64,000 nucleotides of DNA, from the NCBI RefSeq assembly GCF_019649055.1, contig NW_026570248.1, positions 868,001 to 932,000 of the forward strand. The letters are read 5' to 3'. This document shows, in pieces, positions 1 through 12,770 of this stretch. The stretch comes from Paramacrobiotus metropolitanus. Its lineage: Eukaryota; Tardigrada; Eutardigrada; Parachela; Macrobiotidae. Within the stretch, counting starts at the first letter, position 1; each line of letters opens with the position of its first letter. Position numbers and translations under genes: made by a program. The notes beneath the pieces were generated by a model that did not search any database, was not told the origin of the DNA, and was given only the letters and a program-made list of their open reading frames with translations.

Positions 1-106
1 AGGTTTCAAAAAAAAGGAACTGCTTGAACTACTTTTCAAGAATAAATAAAAATTTCGTGTAAGTTACGAGGGTAATTACCATAAGAACAACTGGCGAACC
101 GCTTAC

Positions 107-867
107 TCATCAGGCGCCCGGGGAGCGAAACAACTTGTCGTACAGTGCACACAGAGAATATTCTCCGCTCCAAGCTCCTCGATTTTCTCCTGAATACTGC
201 TCACATCAGTCTGCAGCTCATCTCCACGCAAAACATTTTCCACAACGACAACGTCAAATCCCGCGGTCAGCATACTTTTAAAACAAGACTTCTGATCCAC
301 TCGCGGCCAGATTATGTACTTCGCGCGCGGACGCTGCTTACGTAATTCTAGGAAAGTCAAACAGAGAGTCATTCCCGTCGCCATCGGTACAACGAAGCAG
401 TCCTGGACGTGCAGCGCTCCCGCAATTCGCAGAGCGTGCAGAGCCAACTCGTTGGTCAACACGGCCAGAACGGAGGAGCCGGCCGCTTTGGGCTGTACGG
501 CGGTCAGCTCTCCCGATCGACCGATGCCATGGATAAAACGGTAGTGACGCTTGCGCACCAGACTGCTGAATACGCGGCCTTCGCGCTCTCCGGCTCCAGC
601 GTTGGTGGGGAAATTGTTCGAGTCCATCTCGGATAAATCGTGCAAAATACGCTCAATCAAATAATCATCCAGACCCTCCTCTGGTATTCTTCTCTGCTCA
701 GACACACAAATCGTGCTTTTGAATCAATGAACTTACGCGAAAAAGTTACTTACTTTTTCAAGCAATTGGTTGGTAGCATTTTCTGCGGCCGAGCGGCTGT
801 TCCGACCTTGGTTAACGTAATTTTCCGGAATCAAATGTGCACAAAATTTATACGATTCTGAATTCAT
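107..867 (-). CDS. SEPSECS: O-phosphoseryl-tRNA(Sec) selenium transferase, N-terminal part (cut by window edge)
   Basis: This PLP enzyme turns phosphoseryl-tRNA(Sec) into selenocysteinyl-tRNA(Sec) with selenophosphate, the last step of selenocysteine synthesis. Two coding exons are visible: 867-754 (ATG at 867, ending LLEK before GTAAGT) and 693-107 (after TCTGAGCAG), joined across a 60 bp phase-0 intron. Exon 2 carries family blocks seen directly: [28 protein letters not shown] (phosphate-binding loop region), [36 protein letters not shown] and [11 protein letters not shown]. It ends at a GTAAGC donor, and the remaining exons, including the PLP lysine region, lie beyond position 1. About 234 of roughly 500 residues are present. 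Presence of the gene implies that the organism makes selenoproteins. An in-frame ATG at 915 upstream is possible, but 867 matches the human N-terminus (MNRESF). Confidence 0.95.
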
Positions 868-1201
868 TTTAGTTGTTGTATAAGAACTCACTTGTGCAAT
901 TACAGAATTCGACAATAATTCAAGCTGTAAACACTATGTAGAAGGAAAGGCCCGAAGTCCCAAACGTTTTGACGAAAACGTGTTAGTATTCGTTAGAAAC
1001 TGGAATTAAGATAATTCCATGAGCTTCGATCCCTACCATTACCAATAAAAAGCACACAAAAAATAGCCAAATTATTTGGTAAAAGCGCTTAACAATACAG
1101 CAAAATTGTCGCAGTAAAATAAAAAAGGAATTTACTTAAACTACATATTCAAACCCATTAATTTGGCATTAAACTCATTAAAGTTATCAGACTTCGACAG
1201 A

Positions 1202-1245
1202 TGGCATCTCTTCGACAAATGAACCAAACACACGGTTGCACACCG
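1202..1245 (+). repeat. Dispersed repeat, copy 1 (left of OTUD5)
   Basis: Begins TGGCATCTCTTCGACA and continues with ACCAAACACA and a TGCACA block. It shares these words in the same order with 4829-4873. Copies are about 80 percent alike by eye and lie on either side of OTUD5. Confidence 0.5.
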
Positions 1246-1441
1246 TTTGTTTACGTTTTTCACTTTTTCTAATCGTAAATTTCAATAAGTACCGTTTAAC
1301 TTCGTTTTGCTGGCGTACCACATGATTTGTATTCTATAATGTGGTCAGAGAAAAGTCACATGGGTTTTCTTAAAAATTAATATGCTTTTGTAATAAGTCT
1401 GCAACATTTCCCACGTGACTGCAAGTTCACGAAGCCATGCG

Positions 1442-1468
1442 GTACTCGTACCGTCGTACGTACTCGTA
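1442..1468. promoter_or_regulatory. Pair of GTACTCGTA motifs upstream of OTUD5/SEPSECS
   Basis: GTACTCGTA occurs at 1442-1450 and again at 1460-1468, about 320-350 bp before the OTUD5 ATG. The same word sits upstream of ATP6AP2, the Rab gene and CDK17 in this window. A regulatory role is inferred only from recurrence and position. Confidence 0.3.
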
Positions 1469-1787
1469 TGATCAGTATGATGATTGTTATCCTTGCATCC
1501 CTGCATTACGAAACACTGGTGAGTGGTGACTGAAGCTTTGAATTGACATTTTATTTCACGCAGCCCTTATGTTGCTGTTATTGGCAGAACAAGCTAGCAA
1601 GTAGCAACCATGAGTTTATTTGAAGACTAAAAACATTATTATCAGAATATTAGTCATTAGATGAACACTGTTTTCTGAATTTTATTATCCACGTGAATTT
1701 CACGATCCTACCATGTGAGTTTTTTCTTCAGCTCTGTATTCGAGACTTCAAAACGTTGGATCCATACAGAGACACACGACCGCCACG

Positions 1788-4291
1788 ATGACTATTCTTC
1801 CAAAGAAAAAGATCCCGAAAGAGAGAAACGAGGATCGCGCCAGCACATCCCGGGGTCATCATGCGTCCGCGGGTAATTTGAATCAACAGACCATTCAAGG
1901 ATCTCTTCCCTATAGTCTCCTTCAAGACGCCGTTACAAGTGCCCAGAATCCTGGAACACTGAATACCGTGCTAAACTCTTTCTCTTCGTCACCCCTTCCA
2001 GGTCCGTCGCGCTCATCCAGCATTCACAGGTAATTCCTATTTTCGGTTTAATTTCCTTCGTTCATTGGCAATAATTTATTTCAAATAAACACGCACAACG
2101 TGGGTAATCCTAGACTGGGAGATCAAGTTCCGATTTCCACAGCGCCTCCCGCGCACTACATTAGCAAAGCGAACCGCAATAAGAAGCAGAAAGTTTATTC
2201 GGACGACGAGGAGAACGACACAGAAAGTGATGGTAGTCAAGGAAATATACAGCATTGTTCGTCCTCGCTTCTCTCCATTTCTCCCGATAAACTGCCGGAC
2301 AATGATGGCCACAACAGCGATGATGAGCGCTGCGGTTATGAGGGTTTAAGTGCGGAAGAATGGGCACAGGTATGGTAGTCCCAAGTTTAGGGAGTGTGGC
2401 TCCCTTCTTCCGCCAGTCGATTTGCGCAGTAACGACACTGATGTATAAATCATTTTGCAAACTCCCGTTATACTCTACACTTGTCGGATCTCAAGATTAG
2501 CAGTCGTCAGCTTGCAGATTGCTGTAGATTTCTCTTTAAATGAGCTTTTGTTGAGTGCGACTGCCAACTTCTCTTGTTTTATGGCTTAGAAAGAGGCTGC
2601 CTTTGCGAGATTGTTAAAAGAAAAACGAGGGTTCGTTATCAAACTCATGAAAGAGGATGGCGCGTGCTTATTTCGAGCCGTCGGTAAGGGATGAATCATG
2701 AAAGGTACTTGTTCTTTTTTCTGGGGTTTAAAAAATGGATTTGTTTTCGCAGCTGACCAGGTGTATGGAGATCAGGAGATGCACGATATGGTACGGCGGC
2801 AGTGCATGGATTACATGGTAAGGGTTGACACAAGGCTTCGTACCGCGTTAGGTTTTTTTTAAATTCCAGTACCGTGGATGTGTCTCTACTTGCGTGTTCT
2901 AGGAACGAAACGAGGATTATTTCTCGCAGTATATTACGGAAGATTTCCAACAGTATGTTGAAAGGAAGCGAAACTTAAGTGCCCATGGAAATCACGTGGA
3001 GATACAGGCTATGTCCGAAGTGTATAATCGAAGAATTGAAGTGTATCAGTATGATATCGGTAAGGATTTGTCGTTTTCTTGATTTAGATTTTTAGATGCT
3101 GAAATAATTTGAGTTCGTAATACTGTGTAGTGCGTAGTGGTATGCTTACAATTGGCATTCCGCTATCGTAATCACTAACAGACCTATTTTTTGACAATTA
3201 GATCCTATAAACGTTTTCCAAGGGACTCATCCGCAGGAAAACGCTCCGATTCGCGTCAGTTATCATATGAAGAGTCACTACAATAGTGTGATTGATCCTT
3301 TCGCCGCCACCGTCGGCGTTGGACTGGGGCTTCCTAATTTGCAGCCGGGGGTGGGTTGTTTTATGGAATGTGTGTTGAGTTTACAAGTTCGTAACAGTGG
3401 AATGCAAAAGAGTTGTATTTTCTATTCAGTTGGCTGAGCAAGGACTGGTGGCGCAAGCTGTCGGTCAATCTGAACAGGATGTCATCGAAAAGCAAATGCT
3501 TCAAGATAAACTCCTTGCTTCCGACTGGGAAGCAACTGACGAAGCCATTGAGCAGCAAATCGCTCAAGAATCCTACCTGGACTGGCTAAAACATCACGAA
3601 AAAAAGAGTTGTGATGTTAGTGCCCATGTTTGTGCCATTTGTTGGTTGCATCGATAGACTAATTTACCTTCGTTGAATCCCGTAGAATGGAAGTGATACC
3701 AGTGGTCCAAGTACGTCTTCCTTATCGGAAAGTGATTCTAGTCGTGGGGAAAGTACGAAGATTGGTGTCGTGCGTCTCTTATTGGAGATTGGAAAGTTAA
3801 TGTACTGCACATAAACTAATTTGGTGTTTTGGATTTAGAATCAATTCCGAATCGAGAAGGATCTCCAAAACTAATTGACTCGCCTAGCAAAACTCACATC
3901 TTGGATCGACTGAACGATCTTCCTCCATCTTTATTTGGTAAAAGAAGAAAAACGACCTCACATTACTGCTTACTCTTACAGTAAATTTTACTTATGAGTA
4001 CAGTACTCGTATTGGTTTTTCGGTGATTCTTGTGTATACAGTATATCGATGATCGTTATTCCACGTTTTCTACATGCTTTTTGGCTGCGCAGAGTAATGT
4101 GTCACGTGTTATAAGCATAAAGGTTTAGCGTCTCAGTGATTCCTTTGGTGTCTGTTAGTATTTTGTTCTTTGCAGGTTTGAATGACTGGGACGAAGAGGA
4201 TGGTGATATGCTTGCGCAGGTTTTGGCAGCGTCGCAGGCTGAGTATCTGGAATCGCTAAAGCATCGCGATGGGAATTGCAAGAATCCGTAA
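1788..4291 (+). CDS. OTUD5: OTU-domain deubiquitinase OTUD5 (DUBA)
   Basis: A cysteine protease that cleaves polyubiquitin; in vertebrates it targets TRAF3 and acts in transcription control. Ten exons keep phase throughout: 1788-2029, 2114-2369, 2590-2683, 2753-2817, 2903-3059, 3202-3350, 3430-3615, 3686-3764, 3839-3937 and 4176-4291, giving about 480 aa. The N-terminal 160 residues are low-complexity and contain NSDDE, the conserved block holding the activating phospho-serine (Ser177 in human). The OTU domain shows [18 protein letters not shown], with catalytic Asp and Cys near residues 189 and 192, and [10 protein letters not shown], with catalytic His near 297. A C-terminal UIM-like helix reads [20 protein letters not shown], as in human OTUD5. 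The ATG at 1788 is the first in frame after stops. An AATAAA lies at 4811. Identity is very secure; the small serine-rich exon 8 is supported by phase only. Confidence 0.95.
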
Positions 4292-4828
4292 GCACTGCAG
4301 TGTCGACCATCCGAAAGCGGCATTTTCCGTCGATTGGACAAGTTGCTAGCGCAAGTGAACCAAGTTTTAAGGAAATTTTGCCAAAGAACACTACTAAAGC
4401 GGAGCAGTAAACGCAGATCTTTTCGCTGTTTCTTATTACGGCTATGGAAAAGTTGGAAATTAGTGAAAGACGTGTATAATGGGTTTTGGGCTGTGGGGGA
4501 TTTTTGTTTTGTATAATACTATAACAGCGCATTTGATGTGCAGAGATTGTAGTGTTTTAATGTGGCACGGTGCTCATTTCATCCTTTTCGGTGAATTTAT
4601 GAAGTTATTAGACGTGTTAGAACTTAAGAATTATTCTGGATTTCCTTTCGCAAGGAAGTTTTAATCGTCAAATGTTTATGTTTTGTTTAATAACAGAAAC
4701 CTTTCTTGTGATTAAAACGTGCAATTAACTTTCTTTTTGTGCTTACTCATTCTAAAGTGTTTTGTAAAATGTTATTACGCGTTCATAATTAGTAAATACA
4801 TTATAATGTAAATAAATGAATGGTCAGT

Positions 4829-4873
4829 TGGCATCTCTTCGACACAATTGATACCAAACACATGGACTGCACA
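4829..4873 (+). repeat. Dispersed repeat, copy 2 (right of OTUD5)
   Basis: The same TGGCATCTCTTCGACA start, then ACCAAACACA and CTGCACA, in direct orientation relative to the copy at 1202. Confidence 0.5.
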
Positions 4874-6269
4874 AAACTAGAAGACCTTGAACCCTGTTGC
4901 AAAGCCGAGGACAAGTTGAGAAATGAGCAACCCAAACATTAGGCAAATCATTGACCACGGTTGCACGCGTACGCATACGTAAGCCAGTCGGATCGGGCAG
5001 CAGACCGGCATTGCTTTGTATAGAAGCCCTACCTGTAAGAGTGTAAATACTAAGTAGGATTAAAAAATTACTGTACTGTAATTAAATTAATGCAACTAAT
5101 GCATTATCTATGTGGTTTTATGCTCACAACGACGCTTACCAGTTTACTTCTTAAATTTTCGATATTAATGCCACAAACCCAATACGTGAACATCTCGTGC
5201 ATGGCGACTTGGCATTCATAAAAATTGCATCAGTAGATTCAGTACGAGTACTATTAAAAAACGTATTGTAAGTTTGTGTGATACAGTGTACCAGAGTCCA
5301 ATACAATACGCTAGGCTAGTTGTAACCTGTAACAGAGGTTCTTATTATTATAGAGATAGAATATACCCTGCTGTAACTTTCGAAGAAAGTCCAGTAGAAG
5401 TACAGTAGGTAATAATATTCTCCAACAAGCTTCTTCGAAATATCAAAAACCGTTTTTAAAACTCTGAAAGAGGACCAAGAATACGTCTACCAATACTAAT
5501 TTTTACTGTGCAGTGTACGTCGTACTTTCAGTCCCGAAGTACATTACATCTCTCTAATTATTGTTTTTTGTGGAGTTGTACTGTGCGAGCACAGATTGCC
5601 ACAGAACACTTGTAATCGTTTTCTCATTCGTGTTCTTATTTTTGGTTTTGGGCAGCAGTTTAAACGCACAAAAAACAATGGTCTACAGTACACAATTTAA
5701 AATGGCTTAAGTAGAAGTACAACACTTATTAGAACACTATCTATAAATATAATATTAATATTATAATAGTTATTAACTTATTATTGATGTAGGTGCTCCT
5801 CCGGTATTGTGCAATCTCTATATGTAGGTACGACTCGTAGTACTACGTACAAAGTCACTGCAAACTTTTAATACTTAGCAACCAGACTGACCTGACGAGT
5901 TCGGCTCAGTTCATGCTGCTTTGTTGGGTATAAAAAAACTGGTACCAAACGCAATTACAAATGCTAGCCAGCCAGGTTAATATCGGTTTTTTTGCTAAGC
6001 ATTTTATGTCGCGTACGCGACACGCGGTGTACTTTCGAAAGGTGGAAGAGCCTCTTTTCGATCGTTGCACTCATTTACTTACCGTACTTATTTATTTGTT
6101 CACCGCCGGTACTTAACAACAAAGTGATTAATACAAAATTCTTACAGAAATCTTACTAAGTTAGGTTATGTAGCAAGTTGCATACGTAGTACTAGTACAG
6201 TAAATAATGAGCGGTATGCTGGAATGGAATAAATTATAGTATCATATCTATAGCATAATAATATGTACA

Positions 6270-6306
6270 AGCTTATATAGATATATCTATATATACTATA
6301 TATATA
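6270..6306. repeat. TA-rich simple repeat
   Basis: A run made almost only of TATA/GATATA words in an AT-rich intergenic stretch. It is simple sequence with no further structure that I can support. Confidence 0.6.
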
Positions 6307-7474
6307 TGGTAGTTTGTCGCATATCAATAATTTGTTGCAACGACACGGAATATTTTCGGCATTCTTTGGGTTTGAATCGCAGCTCATACTGTATGCACAA
6401 GGCAAAATTTACTTAAATAAAAGCAAGAAAATTTTAATACAACGTAGTACAGCACTAATTCGGTATTTTAACTTTATAAGTGCTTACTTACAGTAAGTAC
6501 TCGTGCAAATTGCATTTAAGACTGTAACTAATTCGATTTTGCTTGCTGTACTTCTACACGTATCTACGAAATTCGATAATTATTATCGAACAATTATTAG
6601 TATTGATTATATTCTGCGTACATGCAATGAGGTCTGCACGTAAATACTTTTCTTAATATTTAAATAGGTAACTAAGGTACTTCTAGGTATATTCGCACAA
6701 TCAAGACGTCAAGCGATTCGGATGGCCCAGACGGTTCGGAGCAGACACCACGTCCACAACGAACCTGGACGAGACGGTTCATTTCGGTGCACTGTTATGT
6801 CGATGTGGCGGATGTGCCATTAATACTGGGACTAAGCTATCCCGAAGGCTGATGTTGTAACATCTCACTAGCGTAGCCGTGAAGGCTGGTTTGTAAAGGC
6901 TCGTAAAATCGTAAAATTTACGCATTCTACTCGTGTGGATATGTATGCTGTCTGGACTCCGCCCAAGTGTGTGTTGCAAGCCCAGTGAGGGTTTGTAGGG
7001 TGGTTGTTATTACGTCGCCAAGAATAATTTATAATTTTATAAGCTAATCTTACATCAAAGATGAAGTCAATTATTAATTTCCAGCCTTTATTTGTAATTA
7101 AGGTTTCCAGAGGCTGCTATACGGCAAAACAATCGTAATTTTTTTATGCGAAACCCACTGAGCCATTACAAGTTGTGCGTAGAATCTAATGAATTCACAA
7201 GTTTCAGAGACGACCAATTGTTGGCTTCGATCGGTATGCAATTTGTCGCGCCTAGTTTCCTTGAACGGTGGAGTGTAAGCTGAAATCCGACTATAGGCAG
7301 CTCATTCACTTCTGTTACGCTGTGCGAAGCAGACGTATCTCGGAGAATTAATGTGCTATTGGAATTTCGCGCCTAAATTTTGTTAACGCGTTTTACTTCT
7401 GCCTTTTTGATTTCTTATTTATTTGGTTTATCAGCGTTTAATGTATCAGCTAAACTGACTACCTATCAACGAAA

Positions 7475-10400
7475 ATGCTGGGATTTTCGATAACCGGACT
7501 TTTCACGACGAGTTCTCCTAAGACGGATTCCTCAGCATCAAATAACAGCCAGTCATTCGGTAAGCCGTTTTGATGTTACACAAGCCGACAAGTCCACGTA
7601 TTGTTGAGTAAGTGTTTGATGCATTTCGCGCTATTACTTACAACACACGTAGATGGTCTTCGAATTGTTTCTATTTTGCCGCCACATTCTGCTCACCGTA
7701 GTGGACAATAGCCCGCCATAATCACAGTTCAACGCCTGTCTGGTTACTGTTACCCTGTGACGAAGTTGGCGCACCCGTATTGTTTCTTTCATATTGCTCA
7801 GTATTCTATGAACCATTCCAACGATTTCACGCAGTAATCTTGCGATGTCGCAATCACCATCCTGCGATCCATGTAGACTGTAGTGTAATCTAACCGCGCT
7901 ATTGCTTCGACTACTAAGTCACTACTTATTCGATTTTTTAGTACACCGATATTACGTAAGATTGTTTCACCAGAGGAAGTGGAAAAATTTAAAACCAGCT
8001 GACTGACTGTGGCCAGCGTATTGAATCGTTTTCTAGATGAAGAATTATTTAACGTTATTTTCCTTATTCCACTAATATCGTCCTTCGTTTTTTGCAGGTA
8101 AAAGTTTACAAGATATGGAAAAGAAATACAAAACGATAGCCAATATTGGTAATGGTGGATTTGGGAAAGTTTATTCCGGTTTTCGACGTTCAGATAAACA
8201 TCCGGTAAGGAATGACGTCATGTGCTTTACTGGCTTAATGCAATACCAGCAATATGCCTGAATCAGTTTCCCCGTACAAAGTACACCACCATAATGCAAA
8301 AGAGATCGCAATCTTACCGCCCTAATACAGGAAATCGGACTAATCTGATCTGTTTTTCCTTTTCGTCATTCTGACAATGTGCTTCTTTCTGTTGTTGATT
8401 TTTTTACTGACTTGTCTTTTGGTTTATCTAGGTGGCCATTAAGGTGGTGAGCGGGAAAAAGGTGCTAGCATGGCGCACGGTAAGCTGAGTTGTTGATTGT
8501 GTATTGACATGTTATTATTGAGTCGCGCTCATGTGATGCAGCGGGCGGGACTAGCAGTGCAGAGGGTTGTTTCCCAGACAAACAGATGACGAGTCAGAGA
8601 GCGGGAATGGCAGCAATGCTGCACAGCATAGCTGGAGGTGGTCATTTCATTGAACGTTTAACGTCTGCCCGAAATAAGGGGTATTAGATATGGGGTTAAA
8701 TTCCGATAATTTGATGAGGAATTTTGTTTTGATGTTTTCGACTATTGTAACGGCCAAAGACTTTCAGACAAACGATTTCAGCTCAGACAAGACCGGCAAC
8801 CGAATCGAACAGCCGAGGCCTAGTCAGCCAGTCTGATTGATGTTTATCGTTTTAGCTTAAGGAATGTTTCTTTCCGCCATCATAAAATGCCATTCGCGCA
8901 CTGAATGGCTATGCGCAGGCTGGTATGTGAGCGTGCATTCTGGTCTCTTCAATAGCCTCGACTCAAACTATGATTCATTGGCCTTTGCTAAGCTTCGGCC
9001 TTTACATAGCTTGGGGGCATCGCAAGAGACATAGCAGCAGCCGGTTGTGAAATCGCAATCAGTAGTGTGAGAGAGAAGACGGCGGCTCCGTTCGCGTCTT
9101 GTGTTCGGGTTGTCGGGTCGGTTTTCCAATACGCCGCTTTTACTCATCTGGACAAATATGTGTGCGTATGACCGAGCGTATGATGTGGTGGTAGCGTTTT
9201 TCAAACGCGACAGTGTAAAGCATTATGGCGGCCCAGACTGCTGTGTAACGGTGGGAATGGTTTTACGCATAGAGTATGTCAGTGGTCTGCGTGTGCTGCC
9301 GCATCGTAGAGGAAAGCTCTTTACGCCGTTTAAATTTACATGGCTCCGGCTGGCCTACGTGTTATGTACGCCCGGCAAACTATAATCGACAATCCGCATG
9401 ACGCTGCAAAGAATCACGCGCTGTATTTACTCGACTGCGTCCGTTTGTGCCCATAAGTTATTGATTCGCACTCTTCATTAAGCAGCCATGCGGCAGTTGT
9501 GAAAGAGAGTACTTAACAATCCCCATAAAACACGGTTCGTCTGCGCAACCGGATGAAGTCTTACGATGAATACCAAAAGTAAAATGTAGTATTTAATTGA
9601 GTCTTCTTTCATTAGAAGTATGCGATAGCAAAAAAACCGCCGCTTCAAAAGTTCGGATACGGAAGGGTGCGAATAGTGAAATATTTTCCATGTAATAATG
9701 CGTGTGTGTTCGTAATCGCATAATTAGAAATTGTAAACAAATCCGAAAATAGCTCTGCCAGTGCAGGAAGATGGTTTGAGAAAGTTGCGTTCCGTGTCAT
9801 AAATTATTACAGTGTCTGCTAGTTGTGTTCATTAATCATGGATTGGTGGAGGAAGACGATGAGTTTAAAATGACCGAACTTCTCTGCGCCATGGAGCAGG
9901 CGGAGCAGACATCTCGATTTAGTTTTGCCCGACAAGAGATATCTCTGCAATATTCTATTTGACGAGATAGAGCAGAAGAGAGACACGACATTCCGTCAGA
10001 TGGCAGTCTATTGAAAGTTTCCTAAGATGTACATATAATCAATATGACTCAAAAACTAGTTCCGCTATAGTCAGCATAGTTGGCCATATTTCTCAAGTAG
10101 GCAATGTCGTCACATAGTAAAAATAGCCAACGCCATCGTAAAAAGTGCAAATAATTGAATATCATATACGGGATCACAAGGTGCTAAAGTTCAGGTTTAT
10201 TTTATGGTCAAACAGAGAGTAGGTACTTCGTTAACTCCGGCTTCGTACCCATAGATTAACGGCTGATTCTGGCTGAATACTTAACAATTATTGCTGATTG
10301 TCCAGTTGCTGAATTTAGTGTCTCAAGTAGTCTGCGAGCTGATGTGAAACTTTTTCCCGATTGGATCACGTTGGGATATTGAATTTTTAGTTGTTTCGTA

Positions 10401-12770
10401 ACACTTTACAGTGGTTTCAACAGCAGGCGCGTGCTCATATTGTTGCCTGCGCCCTGACAGTCTGGAATAAACAATTGCGCAAATCAGATTTCGCTTCACT
10501 AGGCAAAAATGCAATATAATTCTTTCGACAATGTGATGTGTGATTAGTAATTGCAAGTAGATTGTACCGGTTGTACCTTGTCGCGAGGTAGCGCATAATA
10601 AAATTGGTGCCTACATTCTCGTGATCGATTATATTTTGGCGGGAAGGATGCTATCGATACGATAAGGAAATTAAGATGCGCAACAATACGGGCGCTTTTC
10701 GCACGCAGTTTAATAAAGAAGCAAGCGATAAGACAGTTGGCCATGTGTGTTGCAATAGATGCACAAGGATAGGCTTGTATAAACACGGCTGTTGTGCTGA
10801 CTGGTTTTGATTGATAAAGTGGCGCGGCGCATGGATACTAGAAAAGCGTAATTCTGAATCGTTATTGCATCTACCGTTACCCGTTATCTAGTCTCCATTA
10901 CGGCCAGATAAGCACTGTCGAGACAGATCAAACAATGAGCAGAGCAAATTGTTGGAATTTCGATTAAATATTCGTTGATAACCGCTTAATTACGCATTGC
11001 AATAGTTCGCATGGGCGTTTGCGTGGGAAACTGTGGTCAGTGCTGTAGTTAGTACCTAAATGCAGAAACAGTAAATACAAAAAATGAAAATTACAGAGTA
11101 GAGAGTATTGGATCTGATGATCAAGTTAAAAAATTGGGGGTGTTTTTGGGCAATCTGCAGTACGCCATAATGTTTTCGAGCAATTAATGTCTTTCGTAAC
11201 ACAACAACAATGAAGCTGTTTGCTGTTTTGAATTACGCGCTGTTGAATCACATTTTCAGAGTATTGTAATTCTGTTTACGTGCTCGTGTGCATGACTTGT
11301 GCGACTTGTTGTTGACAGTCGGTTGTTTTTGTTGCAGATTAAAGGAACGCAAGTTCCAATGGAGGTGGCCATGCATTTGAAAGTACAGCAGTCAGGTTGT
11401 CCGGGCATTGTGGGATTGTTGGACCACTACCAGGCAGAGAATGGCAACCACATCCTCATTCTTGAACGGCCGGATCCTGTGCAGGATCTGTTTGATTTTA
11501 TCACACAGCGCGGCGCTCTCGACGAGTTCATTGCGCGGGTCTTCTTCCGACAGGTATGGCAGGAGTAGCAGACAGTCTGGAATGCGGTAAAGTTTGTCAT
11601 GTATATGGCTTTACAACCGGCAACCAGGGATAAGCTAGTGGGGATTGCATAACCGGTTCCTTGTGATATTTTTGGAATCTTCCCAGCAGCCAAGATGATG
11701 TAACAGTGCGTGATCATGGCGTTTGTGCGTTGCAGATTGTTGAAGCCGTACATGCCTGTCATGCTAACGGCGTTGTACACCGGGACATCAAGGATGAGAA
11801 CATTCTGGTCGATATGCACACGGGGCGTTGTTATCTTATTGATTTTGGATCCAGTGATGAGTTGAAATCAGAGCCCTACCAGGGATACGATGGTAAATAT
11901 TGGTTTCACTATGGAGTTTTGTACTTGTTAGATGTGCTGAATGGATTGTAGGATAGATTGTAGAGTGTGTAGTGCTACATCTGCTGCGTACTATCCTTAG
12001 TTTTGTTTCGTAATAAAAATCGATTTTCACTCGTTTCCTTTTTCAACAGCTGGCACCAAAGTCTACTGCCCGCCTGAATGGGTCAAAAGCGGTGTATTCC
12101 ATGCGTCAGCTGGTACGGTGTGGTCCCTTGGCATTCTGCTGTACGACATGCTCTGCGGCGATATTCCCTTTGAAAACGAGGAGCAAATCCTTCGCAATAC
12201 ACTACTTTGGCGTAATACGAAAGTTTCTGAACGTAAGTAGCACAGCGCTAATTATGATCTATTCCATAATGTTGCCGGAAGTTGATGCCGGTTGTGTCAG
12301 CGATAAGGATCGCTCGCTAGGCAGACTTTGCTCACTTTCTCACGCTAATAATGTGTGGTATGCTGTTTACAGGGGCCAAAGATCTGATACGGCGTTGTTT
12401 AGCATACCGGCCGGAGAAGCGGCCCACTCTGGACGAAGTCCTAGGTCATCCGTGGCTGAATCAGTGCAAATACGATGAGAACTTTGCCTATTACTTCCAA
12501 AGCTACTGCAATCGACGGCCGCGTGTCAAAGTTCCTACGACCAGTTTTCCCATTGCTGTGCCTTCGCATATGATGATGGCCCATGTCGGTACTCAGTCGC
12601 TACAAGTCGCACGCGGTGGGGTACGCTCGTCCCACTCGATATCACCCCTGTCGCCGGTAATGTGGACTTTCGACTGTACGGCTATACGCAATGAGAGCTT
12701 GGATTCCGAAGGATGCAGCAGTCCGTCGTCCATTTCTGATGGAAGTTTGGGCGTATCAACAGCTTACTGA
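7475..12770 (+). CDS. PIM: PIM-family serine/threonine kinase
   Basis: A constitutively active survival and growth kinase of the CAMK group. Seven exons: 7475-7559, 8098-8204, 8432-8479, 11338-11553, 11736-11892, 12050-12232 and 12373-12770, about 397 aa, phase-consistent. Seen directly: glycine loop [14 protein letters not shown] lysine in VAIKVV (about residue 68), PIM-specific hinge [17 protein letters not shown] (the ERPxPV proline insert that removes a hinge hydrogen bond), HRDIKDEN (catalytic Asp about 169), LIDFG (about 188), [24 protein letters not shown] and [17 protein letters not shown]. The C-terminal 100-residue tail is serine-rich and longer than in human PIM1. The activation segment has one extra Ala (YDAGTKVY against human DFDGTRVY) from the splice at 12050. 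Intron 3 is 2.86 kb, far longer than its neighbours. AATAAA occurs at 13443. Which vertebrate PIM it equals cannot be said. Confidence 0.95.
8480..11337. other. Long third intron of the PIM gene
   Basis: The intron runs from GTAAGC at 8480 to TTGTTGCAG before 11338. It is at least ten times the local norm and locally more GC-balanced between about 8500 and 9400, where an open plus-strand frame (9101-9385) has no recognisable protein features. It could hold an alternative promoter, a decayed mobile element or regulatory DNA; nothing specific can be assigned. Confidence 0.5.

Larger units (their letters stand above)
868..1787. other. Shared upstream region between SEPSECS and OTUD5
   Basis: This 920 bp interval separates two divergent start codons, so it should hold both promoters. 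It contains two copies of the 9-mer GTACTCGTA (1442-1450 and 1460-1468) and one copy of a dispersed repeat beginning TGGCATCTCTTCGACA at 1202. No open reading frame here resembles a protein. Confidence 0.5.
4292..7474. other. AT-rich intergenic region, no gene seen
   Basis: The first part is OTUD5 3' UTR (AATAAA at 4811). At 4829 there is a second copy of the repeat found at 1202. One TACGAGTAC motif lies at 5243-5251, an AT-only palindrome near 5748-5770, and TA-dinucleotide runs at about 6270-6306. Frames are short and AT-driven; I found no splice-linked coding blocks. Confidence 0.5.

Noticed and set aside
5740-5775. AT-only palindrome (TATAATATTAATATTATA)
   Set aside because: Low-complexity AT sequence makes such palindromes by chance; no supporting features of an origin or element.
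9101-9385. 94-codon plus-strand ORF in the long PIM intron
   Set aside because: No family resemblance, low-complexity-free but unspecific composition, no splice partners, and it lies inside an intron of a well-supported gene.
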